Positions 8,102 to 15,921 of a stretch of DNA of 16,606 nucleotides are shown here, piece after piece. Both the position numbers and the translations under genes were made by a program. This DNA is from Stramentimicrobium sp964525625 (GTDB taxonomy: Bacteria; Atribacterota; Phoenicimicrobiia; Phoenicimicrobiales; Stramentimicrobiaceae): the NCBI GenBank assembly GCA_964525625.1, contig CAZGKY010000041.1:1-16606 (forward strand). Direction: 5' to 3'. Every line of letters begins with the position of its first letter. The stretch's first letter is position 1. The notes under the pieces were generated by a model that made no database searches, was not told the origin of the DNA, and saw only the letters and a list, made by a program, of their open reading frames with translations.

Positions 8102-9295
8102 TCATTTTATTTCTGATAGTACTTCCTCTAAAGCCTGAATTAGTAAATTAATTTCACTTTCCTGTACAATTAAGGGGGGTAAAAAGCGCAATACCTTTTC
8201 TGCAGTACAATTAATTAATATACCCTTGTCTAACATCTTTTGAACTATAGTCATACCCTCTGGCACTAGTTCCAATCCAGCCATTAATCCTATTACCCTG
8301 ACCTCTTTAATTACATCTGGGAATTTCAGTTTCAGTTCTTCTAATTTCTTGCGGAAATATTCTCCCTTGCGCTGACATTCTAGCAAGAGATTATTTTTTT
8401 GTAATACTTCTAAAAAAGCCAGAGCAGCAGCACAGGCTACAGGATTTCCTCCGAAGGTAGTTCCATGATCACCAGGCTGAAATACTGAGGCAACCTTCTC
8501 TTTAGCAATAAGTGCCCCTAATGGTAACCCCCCTCCTAACGGTTTAGCCAGAGTGATAATATCAGGTTCAATACCATAATGCTGATAAGCAAACATCTTA
8601 CCTGTTCGACCCAGACCACATTGAATCTCATCAAAGATTAGTAGTAAGTCCTTATCATTACAAAAATCTCTTAATCCCTGCAAAAACTCCTGGGAGGCAA
8701 TATGGATTCCCCCTTCTCCCTGTACCGGTTCCACAATTACCGCCGCAACTTCTTCCTCATAGGCTTCCTGAACCGAATCTAAATCATTAAAAATAGCCTG
8801 TTTAAAAGGAGGTAAGAGAGAAAGATAATCTTTCTGGTATTTGTATTTTCCAGTGGCAGCCAGAGTAGCAATGGTTCTACCATGAAAAGAATTTTCCATA
8901 TATATTATCTTAAATTTCTCTTTTTTCTGTTCTCGATAATACTTAACTGCCAACTTTATAGCTGCCTCATTTACTTCTGCTCCACTGTTAGCAAAAAATG
9001 CCCTATCTCCACAGGAAATCTCCACCAATTTTCTACCTAACAAAATCTGAGGAACATTATAAAAAAGGTTGGAGCAATGAATAAGTTTACTAGCCTGCTG
9101 GCTAATAGCCTGTACAATACTGGGATGACTATAGCCAAGACTATTTACAGCAATACCACCAATAAAATCATAGTATTGCTTTCCTTCTAAATCCCAAACC
9201 TTTATTCCTTCTCCATGATCTAATATCATCGCCGGTCTTTTATAAGTATGAATTAAATATCTTTGCTCATCTGCTATTAATGCTTTACTGTTCAT
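8102..9295 (-). CDS. argD: Acetylornithine aminotransferase
   Basis: PLP-dependent class III aminotransferase converting N-acetylglutamate semialdehyde and glutamate to N2-acetylornithine and 2-oxoglutarate; 397 residues, usual length. Motifs are NSGAEVNEAAIKLA (cofactor phosphate site), FHGRTIATLAATG, the DEIQCGLGRTG aspartate block, and the LAKPLGGGLPLGA block with Lys251 as the Schiff-base lysine, followed by HGTTFGGNPVACAAA. GGTGG precedes the ATG by about 8 bases. It lies between argB (69 bases upstream) and argG (72 bases downstream). Such enzymes often also act on succinyldiaminopimelate in lysine synthesis, and related ornithine or GABA aminotransferases look alike; the arginine context makes ArgD the clear call. 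Confidence 0.95.
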   Translation of the reverse strand: MNSKALIADEQRYLIHTYKRPAMILDHGEGIKVWDLEGKQYYDFIGGIAVNSLGYSHPSIVQAISQQASKLIHCSNLFYNVPQILLGRKLVEISCGDRAFFANSGAEVNEAAIKLAVKYYREQKKEKFKIIYMENSFHGRTIATLAATGKYKYQKDYLSLLPPFKQAIFNDLDSVQEAYEEEVAAVIVEPVQGEGGIHIASQEFLQGLRDFCNDKDLLLIFDEIQCGLGRTGKMFAYQHYGIEPDIITLAKPLGGGLPLGALIAKEKVASVFQPGDHGTTFGGNPVACAAALAFLEVLQKNNLLLECQRKGEYFRKKLEELKLKFPDVIKEVRVIGLMAGLELVPEGMTIVQKMLDKGILINCTAEKVLRFLPPLIVQESEINLLIQALEEVLSEIK

Positions 9296-9364
9296 AACTA
9301 GCCACCTTATTAAAATAATCTTCTACTATTTATTTAATGAATTTTTTCATCTATTAATATTTCC

Positions 9365-10252
9365 TTATTCATTATCAGAGAAAAATTCAGTTCCCACTCC
9401 TCGATCGGTAAATATCTCCAACAGTATGGAATGGACATGCTTACCATTTAGAAAGTGAACCTTCTTTACACCTCCTTCCAACGCTTTTAGGGCTGATTTT
9501 ATCTTAGGAATCATACCATGCTGGATTTGTCCGGATTTCAGCAATTCTCTGGCTTCCTCCATCTTTAAACTGCTGATTAGTGAACTGGTATCGTCCAATT
9601 TTCTAAAGACTCCTTCCACATCAGTAAGATAGATTAACTTCTCTGCCTGTAAAGCAGCCGCTATTTCTCCAGCTACTGTATCTGCATTAATGTTAAACCT
9701 CTCTCCACTGGCATCAACACCGATAGTGGCAATAACGGGGATATAATCCTTTTCTAAAAGTAAAAATAATATCTCTGGATTAATCTTTTGGATTTCCCCT
9801 ACATAGCCTAAATCAATAGTGTCATATTTTTTTACCATAAGCAGTTGTGCATCTTCTCCGCTGAGACCAATCCCTTTGATGCCATTACCCTGATCTTCAG
9901 AAATACATAAATTTATCTCAGCAACCAGACGAGTATTAATCTTTCCTGTTAAAACCATCTCAGTAATGTCCATAGTATCACGATCAGTAACTCTTAAGCC
10001 ATTGATGAATTGAGGAACCTTGTTCAGTTTTTTCATTTCTTGAGAAATTTCTGGACCACCACCATGAACAATAACCGGTTTCATCCCTATGTAACGTAAT
10101 AAAATTATGTCTTTTATAATTAGTTTCTCCAGTTGTTTATCTTCCATAGCACTACCACCATATTTAATTACTACTATCTTATTCCAGAACTTTTTTATAT
10201 AAGGTAGTGCTTCCACTAAGATTTCGGCACGTAAACTGTCATCTTTTATCAT
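9365..10252 (-). CDS. argB: Acetylglutamate kinase, arginine-sensitive type
   Basis: Phosphorylates N-acetylglutamate with ATP, the second step of ornithine synthesis; 295 residues of the amino acid kinase fold. VIKYGGSAM (28-36, Lys30) and VHGGGPEIS (glycines 64-66) form the nucleotide and substrate loops. NADTVAGEIAAAL and LTDVEGV follow in the C-terminal half. About 25 residues precede the kinase core and read AEILVEALPYIKKFWNKI. That is the N-terminal helix of arginine-inhibited hexameric kinases (T. maritima and P. aeruginosa type); the short E. coli enzyme lacks it. Feedback inhibition by arginine is therefore expected, fitting the acetyl-recycling pathway implied by argJ. GGAGG sits 6 bases before the ATG, and the argJ stop is only 20 bases upstream. 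Confidence 0.96.
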   Translation of the reverse strand: MIKDDSLRAEILVEALPYIKKFWNKIVVIKYGGSAMEDKQLEKLIIKDIILLRYIGMKPVIVHGGGPEISQEMKKLNKVPQFINGLRVTDRDTMDITEMVLTGKINTRLVAEINLCISEDQGNGIKGIGLSGEDAQLLMVKKYDTIDLGYVGEIQKINPEILFLLLEKDYIPVIATIGVDASGERFNINADTVAGEIAAALQAEKLIYLTDVEGVFRKLDDTSSLISSLKMEEARELLKSGQIQHGMIPKIKSALKALEGGVKKVHFLNGKHVHSILLEIFTDRGVGTEFFSDNE

Positions 10253-10272
10253 AGAATCCTCCTCTATCTTCC

Positions 10273-11505
10273 TTAGCTATATTTAGTATTAATATCAATA
10301 TATCCATAACCAAGATCGCAGCCCCAGGCTGTTGCCTTACCTGGACCAACTTTTAGATCGATAACAATTTTTATCTCTTCCGATTCTTCCAAATATTTAC
10401 GCACTATTTCTCGGGAAAAGGGAAGTGGTTGACCATGGGCCACAATCTTTTCCTGTAAATAAAGATCTACTTTAGCCACCTCCAGATAAGCTCCTGAATA
10501 ACCAACTGCAGCCAAAATTCTACCCCAATTCGGGTCATGACCAAAGATAGCCGTCTTTACTAAAAGAGAATCTATAACCGCTTTGGCCGCCTTTTCTGCA
10601 TCACTATTAGAGAGTGCATGCTGTACCTCTACCTCAATTAGCTTGGTAGCTCCTTCTCCGTCTCGCACTATTTCCTTAGCCAAATATTCAGCCACATATT
10701 TCAGTGCGTAAATAAACCGATCGTAATCTTCATCAACCACACTAATTTTGGGATTGCCTGCTACACCATTGGCTAATAATAATACCATATCATTAGTACT
10801 GGTATCACCATCTACACTGATCATATTAAAAGTTTTACCAATAACTCCAGACAAGGCTTTCTGTAATAGGGTATTTTCTATAGCTAAATCTGTAGTAATG
10901 AAAGCTAACATGGTAGCCATATTAGGGTGAATCATACCGGAACCTTTAGCCATTCCTCCTATTCTGATCTCCTTGCCCTTTAAATCAAAACTTACCGCAA
11001 TCTCCTTTTTCCTGGTATCAGTAGTCAATATTGCTTCTGCTGCTTCAGAGCCTCCAGAAATACTCAGTTCATTTACTGCTTGTTGAACACCACTCTTTAT
11101 CTTAGCCAGGGGAAGAAACTCTCCAATCTTTCCGGTGGAAGTTACTGCAACATATTCTGGTTTAATCTGTAAAAATTGAGAGACATAGTGCACAGTTTCT
11201 CGAGCATCCTGTAATCCCTTCTCTCCGGTACAGGCATTGGCAATACCACTATTTACTAGTACAGCCTGTAATTTACCTCCAGAACGTGTCAGATTCTCTT
11301 CAGTAACCCATAGAGGTGCCGCTTTGAACAGGTTTTTAGTATATACTGCACCTGCACTGGCGATTTGTTCTGAATAGATTAGAGCTAAATCTTTTCTCTT
11401 TAGTCTAATGCCACAATTCACCCCGCTAGCCTGAAAACCCCGAGGATAGGTTACCCCCTGTTCTTTGCTTATCTTTATATCATTCTCCTTAAAGTTATCG
11501 CTCAT
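10273..11505 (-). CDS. argJ: Glutamate N-acetyltransferase / ArgJ
   Basis: Transfers acetyl from acetylornithine to glutamate, releasing ornithine and regenerating acetylglutamate. Some members also use acetyl-CoA (N-acetylglutamate synthase); sequence alone does not tell. The precursor is self-cleaved at the conserved A-T-ML site, here within GMIHPNMATMLAF, making Thr198 the new N-terminal nucleophile of the beta chain. GVTYPRGFQASGV near the start and DPNWGRI near the end are family blocks. The open frame extends upstream to a TTG at 11569-11571. I chose the ATG at 11503-11505 because AAAGGAG (11516-11522) precedes it and because it gives 410 residues with the usual short leader before the conserved GVTYPRGF. 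It lies 73 bases after argC and 20 before argB. Confidence 0.95.
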   Translation of the reverse strand: MSDNFKENDIKISKEQGVTYPRGFQASGVNCGIRLKRKDLALIYSEQIASAGAVYTKNLFKAAPLWVTEENLTRSGGKLQAVLVNSGIANACTGEKGLQDARETVHYVSQFLQIKPEYVAVTSTGKIGEFLPLAKIKSGVQQAVNELSISGGSEAAEAILTTDTRKKEIAVSFDLKGKEIRIGGMAKGSGMIHPNMATMLAFITTDLAIENTLLQKALSGVIGKTFNMISVDGDTSTNDMVLLLANGVAGNPKISVVDEDYDRFIYALKYVAEYLAKEIVRDGEGATKLIEVEVQHALSNSDAEKAAKAVIDSLLVKTAIFGHDPNWGRILAAVGYSGAYLEVAKVDLYLQEKIVAHGQPLPFSREIVRKYLEESEEIKIVIDLKVGPGKATAWGCDLGYGYIDINTKYS

Positions 11506-11515
11506 TTGTTTTTTA

Positions 11516-11522
11516 CTCCTTT
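11516..11522 (-). promoter_or_regulatory. Ribosome binding site deciding the argJ start
   Basis: AAAGGAG on the minus strand, 10 bases before the ATG at 11503-11505. Only a weaker AGGGA, with about 4 bases of spacing, stands before the upstream in-frame TTG at 11569-11571. The 22 extra residues from the TTG are lysine- and serine-rich and unlike ArgJ. Confidence 0.7.
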
Positions 11523-11578
11523 CCTTTTTTCCAGATAAATGAAATAGCCTTTTACTATTTTTGTCCTTCAATCAGTCC

Positions 11579-12649
11579 CTATGCAAGGCCCATATCTTCT
11601 GGGAAATTAAACATGATATTCATATTCTGCACTGCTTGTCCCGAGGCCCCTTTGCTAAGATTATCCAAAACGGAAATTATCTTGATTAATCCTGCCCTCT
11701 TATCAAGGGCAAACCCTATATCACAATAATTGGTTAATTGGACAAAACGTATCTCTGGTAGATCAGGGGGATTAAATATCCTGATAAATGGTGCCTCCTG
11801 ATAAAAGTTCTGATACAAGGCGATAATTTCTTCCTCACTATAATCACCCGATAAATTTAAATAACAGGTAGATAAGATTCCTCTGGTAATGGGAAGGAGA
11901 TGTGGTGTAAAAGAGATGATAATCTTTTCATATTCCTCTGGTTTTTCTATTATTCGAGGGGAATTATACAAGAATGCCAGTTCCTGCTCAATTTCTGGAA
12001 TATGATTATGTCCTATGCATTTATAAGCTTTAAAACTCTCATTACACTCCGTAAAATGTAAACCTAAGGATAGTTTTCTCCCAGCACCGCTAGTACCTGA
12101 TTTAGCATCAATGATTATATTATTTGGTTTCACAATATGATGCGCTAATAAAGGAGCCACGCCCAATATAGCACTGGTAGGATAACATCCCGGATTAGCT
12201 ACCAAAGAAGCTTGCTTAATCTCTTTCTTATACAATTCCGGTAATCCGTATACTGCTTCCTTAAGTAATTTCTTGCTTTTGGGGCTATGTTCCTTTTGAT
12301 ACCACTTATGATAATTATCCGCATCTTTAAGACGAAAATCAGCACTAAGGTCAACAACCCTTATTCTCCCTTTGCTTAATAATTCCGGCACAAAATTGAG
12401 CGAAACAGTATGAGGTAAAGCCGTAAATACTAGATCCGAATCCTGTATTATTTTGTCTACATCGAGCTCCATCAGCTCTTTATCCAATTTATTAATAAAT
12501 TCCGGATAGACTTTCCAGATCTTCTGGCCTACATAGTTAGCGGTAACCAGATGCATTAACTCTATTTTAGGATGTCTCAATAATATTCTAATTAACTCTT
12601 TTCCGGAATAACCGGTTGCTCCAATAATGCTAACTCTAATTTTTTCCAT
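11579..12649 (-). CDS. argC: N-acetyl-gamma-glutamyl-phosphate reductase
   Basis: NADPH-dependent reduction of acetylglutamyl phosphate to acetylglutamate semialdehyde; 356 residues, normal for the long ArgC type. The N-terminal Rossmann loop GATGYSGKELIRILLRHP is at about residues 10-27. NPGCYPTSAILG contains the catalytic Cys155, which forms the thioester intermediate. KSGTSGAGR and GHNHIPEIEQEL are further family blocks, the latter supplying a catalytic histidine. AAGGAG stands 7 bases before the ATG. It is 71 bases downstream of carB and 73 upstream of the argJ start, with no clear promoter in either gap. Confidence 0.96.
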   Translation of the reverse strand: MEKIRVSIIGATGYSGKELIRILLRHPKIELMHLVTANYVGQKIWKVYPEFINKLDKELMELDVDKIIQDSDLVFTALPHTVSLNFVPELLSKGRIRVVDLSADFRLKDADNYHKWYQKEHSPKSKKLLKEAVYGLPELYKKEIKQASLVANPGCYPTSAILGVAPLLAHHIVKPNNIIIDAKSGTSGAGRKLSLGLHFTECNESFKAYKCIGHNHIPEIEQELAFLYNSPRIIEKPEEYEKIIISFTPHLLPITRGILSTCYLNLSGDYSEEEIIALYQNFYQEAPFIRIFNPPDLPEIRFVQLTNYCDIGFALDKRAGLIKIISVLDNLSKGASGQAVQNMNIMFNFPEDMGLA

Positions 12650-12720
12650 TTTATCTCCTTATACTAATAAATTATTTTTTGAAAACGGATAGAAAAGATT
12701 AGTTAAGATAATATTATATC

Positions 12721-15700
12721 TTATATCCGGTATTTATCCCAACTCTCCACCTTTAAATCATCCCATTCAATATCCCGTAAAGCTTCTACAAACCTTTTGG
12801 CAAAAGTAATATCAGTTATCAAGGGGATATCAAAATCAACAGCCTTTCTTCTGATAAGGTAATCATTGTCCAGTTCTACAATTTCACTATTCTTGGGAAT
12901 GTTTATCACTAAATCAATTTTTTTATTAACAAGATAGGTAAGAACATTAGGTTCCCTATCCTCAGAAGGCCAGAAAAGTGTTTCGACCTCAATCCCATTC
13001 TCTCTCATAAAATTAGCTGTACCTCTGGTTGCATAGAATTTATAATTTAAATCTTTTAATATTCTGGTGCTTTCTAAAAAATCGACCTTACTTTCCAGAG
13101 GTCCAGTAGATAACAGGATGTTCTTTCTGGGTAACTTAAACCCCACAGAAAGAAGACTCTTGAGAAAGGCTTCATTAAAATCATTACCAAAACAGCCAAC
13201 TTCTCCGGTAGATACCATTTCCACCCCTAAAACTGGATCAGAGCCCTTTAATCGGGCAAAGGAAAACTGGGGAGCCTTAACTCCAACATAGTCTAAATCC
13301 AAAAAGGAATGATTATTTTCTGATACTTCTTCTCCCATAATAATTCGAGTTGCCAAATCAATAAAATTGAATTTAACCACCTTAGAAACAAAAGGGAAAC
13401 TTCGAGATGATCTTAAATTACACTCAATAACCTTAACTTTATTATCCTGGGCAATGAACTGAATATTAAATGGACCACTAATTCTAAGTGCTTTAGCTAT
13501 CTTCCTGGTAATTACTTTAATCTTACGCAAGGTCTCAAGATAGGTCCTTTGAGGTGGTATAACAATGGTCGCATCTCCAGAATGAACTCCAGCATTTTCA
13601 ATATGCTCTGAAAGTGCATAACAAATTAGTTTTCCCCTCTTAGCAACCGCATCCACCTCTAGCTCTTTACCATTGATAATAAATTTACTGACCACTACTG
13701 GATGATCTTTGCTCACATGGGAGGCTTTTTTTAAATATTCTTTTAATTCCCTCTTATTTAAGGCAATACTCATGGCAGCACCACTTAAAATGTAACTCGG
13801 TCTGATCATAACCGGATATCCAACCTTTTGAGCAAACTTTTCTGCTTCTTCAATACTGATTAACTCTGCCCAGTGAGGTTGATCAATCTGTAACCTATCC
13901 AGTAAATTGGAAAATTTATGACGATCTTCTGCGTTATCAATACTTCGAGGAGGGGTACCCAATATTTTAATATGAGCTTTGTGCAATTTGAGGGCTAGGT
14001 TATTGGGAATTTGACCACCCATGGCTATAATAATTCCTAAAGGTTTTTCCTTCTCATAAATATCGCAAATTCTTTCCCAAGTTAATTCTTCAAAATAGAG
14101 CTTATCACAAATATCATAATCTGTACTAACTGTCTCGGGATTGCAATTAACCATAATAGTACTATAGTTTAATTTATTCAATGTTCTGACCGTATTAACA
14201 CAGCACCAATCAAATTCCACAGAAGAACCCACTCGATAGGGTCCTCCACCCATAACCATAACCTGTTTTTTCTTACTAAAATCTAAATCATCTTCTTCTC
14301 CATGATAGGTCAGGTAGAGATAATTAGTTTTAGCCGGATACTCAGCTGCTAAGGTATCTATTTGTTTCACATAAGGAATTATTCCTAGTTTTTTCCTTTT
14401 CTTACGCACCGATAATTCATCACTATTACAGAATAAGGCAATCTGATAATCCGAAAATCCCTGTTTTTTAGCCTCTTTAAGCAAAGAAGGTGGTAATTTG
14501 GATAAAGATAATTGTTTTAATTTATTTTTAGTATCGATAATATTCTTTATCTTATAAATAAACCAGCTATTTACTCTGGAAAGATTACTAATTTCTTCTA
14601 AAGAGTACCCTTGCTCTATTGCTCTAGCCAAAGCAAACATTCTCTTATCAGTAGGCATGCTCAGCTCTTTTTTTATATCTTCAAAAACAATATCGTTATC
14701 TACTAAACCAGGCCTACCAATATCCAGCATACGTATTGCTTTTTGTAAGACCTCCTCAAAACTTCTACCAATAGCCATAACTTCACCCACTGATTTCATT
14801 TCTGAACCGATACTGTTACTTACTCTCTTAAATTTTTCCAAGTCCCAGCGAGGATATTTTAGTACTATATAATCCAATGCTGGCTCAAAGCAGGCAGAGG
14901 TTATTTTGGTAATAATATTTTTTAATTCTATAAGTCCATAACCCAATGCTAATTTAGTAGCAATAAAAGCTAAGGGGTAACCAGTAGCTTTAGAAGCCAA
15001 AGCCGAACTTCTGCTCAATCTAGCATTTACTTCAATTACTCTATAATCGTCAGAATTTGGGTCAAGAGCAAATTGAACATTGCATTCACCTACTATACCC
15101 AGACTTCGAACTAACTTAATAGCATAAGACCTTAAATTAAAATTTTCTAAAGCACTTATTGTTTGTACTGGCGCTACTACAATACTCTCTCCGGTGTGAA
15201 TTCCCATAGGATCAATATTTTCCATAGAACAGACTGCAATACAGTTATTATAGACATCCCGCACTATCTCATATTCAATTTCCTTCCAGCCAGCAAGACA
15301 TTCCTCAATTAAAATCTGTTCTGTATGAGCAAAAGCTTTTTCAGCTATATTCTTCAATTGGCTACTACTATAAGCAATGCCAGAACCTAATCCTCCCAGG
15401 GCATAAGCAATTCTAACCATTACTGGATAACCTAATTGTTCACCTGACTGCAGAGCTTCTTCCACCCTAGTAACAGCATTACTTCTGGGTATTTTTAGGC
15501 CAATTTCCTGTAATTTTCTACTAAAAAGTTTACGGTCTTCTGTATTTATAATAGCTTCGATACAGGTTCCTAAAACATCTACTTGGTACTTCTGGAGAAT
15601 ACCCTTTTTATATAATTCAATCCCCGCATTTAAGGCAGTCTGGCCTCCAAAACTTAACAGAATTCCTTCCGGTTTCTCCTTTACTATGATCTTCTCTACA

Positions 15701-15921
15701 AAATAAGCATTGACCGGAAGAAAATAGACCTTATCAGCCATATATTCTGATGTTTGCACCGTGGCAATATTGGGATTAATTAAGATAACTTGAATATTCT
15801 CTTCCTTCAAAGCCTTAATTGCCTGACTCCCGCAGTAATCAAACTCTCCTGCTTCACCAATTTTAATTGCTCCTGATCCTAACACTAAGACCTTGTTATA
15901 TTTTTTTCTTTTTATGATCAT
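12721..15921 (-). CDS. carB: Carbamoyl-phosphate synthase large subunit, eukaryote-like type
   Basis: Makes carbamoyl phosphate from bicarbonate, ammonia (channelled from CarA) and two ATP; 1066 residues, full length. Two homologous ATP-grasp halves are visible: the first opens with GSGAIKIGEAGEFDYCGSQA, the second near residue 557 with GGGPYRVGSSVEFDWC. A C-terminal MGS-like allosteric domain starts near 933. Many blocks follow the eukaryotic CAD/CPS1 and Bacteroidetes pattern, not the E. coli one: LAGWKEIEYEIVRDVYNNC, QIDTLAAEYPAKTNYLYLTY, MGGQIPNNLA, SYILSGAAMSIA, KAPQFSFARL. I compared these with remembered sequences, not by a search. It overlaps carA by 4 bases (ATGA), so the two are translationally coupled. 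It feeds arginine here and probably pyrimidines too. Confidence 0.96.
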   Translation of the reverse strand: MIIKRKKYNKVLVLGSGAIKIGEAGEFDYCGSQAIKALKEENIQVILINPNIATVQTSEYMADKVYFLPVNAYFVEKIIVKEKPEGILLSFGGQTALNAGIELYKKGILQKYQVDVLGTCIEAIINTEDRKLFSRKLQEIGLKIPRSNAVTRVEEALQSGEQLGYPVMVRIAYALGGLGSGIAYSSSQLKNIAEKAFAHTEQILIEECLAGWKEIEYEIVRDVYNNCIAVCSMENIDPMGIHTGESIVVAPVQTISALENFNLRSYAIKLVRSLGIVGECNVQFALDPNSDDYRVIEVNARLSRSSALASKATGYPLAFIATKLALGYGLIELKNIITKITSACFEPALDYIVLKYPRWDLEKFKRVSNSIGSEMKSVGEVMAIGRSFEEVLQKAIRMLDIGRPGLVDNDIVFEDIKKELSMPTDKRMFALARAIEQGYSLEEISNLSRVNSWFIYKIKNIIDTKNKLKQLSLSKLPPSLLKEAKKQGFSDYQIALFCNSDELSVRKKRKKLGIIPYVKQIDTLAAEYPAKTNYLYLTYHGEEDDLDFSKKKQVMVMGGGPYRVGSSVEFDWCCVNTVRTLNKLNYSTIMVNCNPETVSTDYDICDKLYFEELTWERICDIYEKEKPLGIIIAMGGQIPNNLALKLHKAHIKILGTPPRSIDNAEDRHKFSNLLDRLQIDQPHWAELISIEEAEKFAQKVGYPVMIRPSYILSGAAMSIALNKRELKEYLKKASHVSKDHPVVVSKFIINGKELEVDAVAKRGKLICYALSEHIENAGVHSGDATIVIPPQRTYLETLRKIKVITRKIAKALRISGPFNIQFIAQDNKVKVIECNLRSSRSFPFVSKVVKFNFIDLATRIIMGEEVSENNHSFLDLDYVGVKAPQFSFARLKGSDPVLGVEMVSTGEVGCFGNDFNEAFLKSLLSVGFKLPRKNILLSTGPLESKVDFLESTRILKDLNYKFYATRGTANFMRENGIEVETLFWPSEDREPNVLTYLVNKKIDLVINIPKNSEIVELDNDYLIRRKAVDFDIPLITDITFAKRFVEALRDIEWDDLKVESWDKYRI

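Noticed and set aside
9337..9350. ATGAA-TTTT-TTCAT as an arginine repressor (ARG) box between argB and argD
   Set aside because: The core is two bases shorter than the TGAAT-N4-ATTCA consensus, and it lies inside the operon, not at its promoter.
10273..11571. Longer argJ starting at TTG (11569-11571)
   Set aside because: It adds 22 residues without family similarity, and the ATG at 11503-11505 has a stronger ribosome site.
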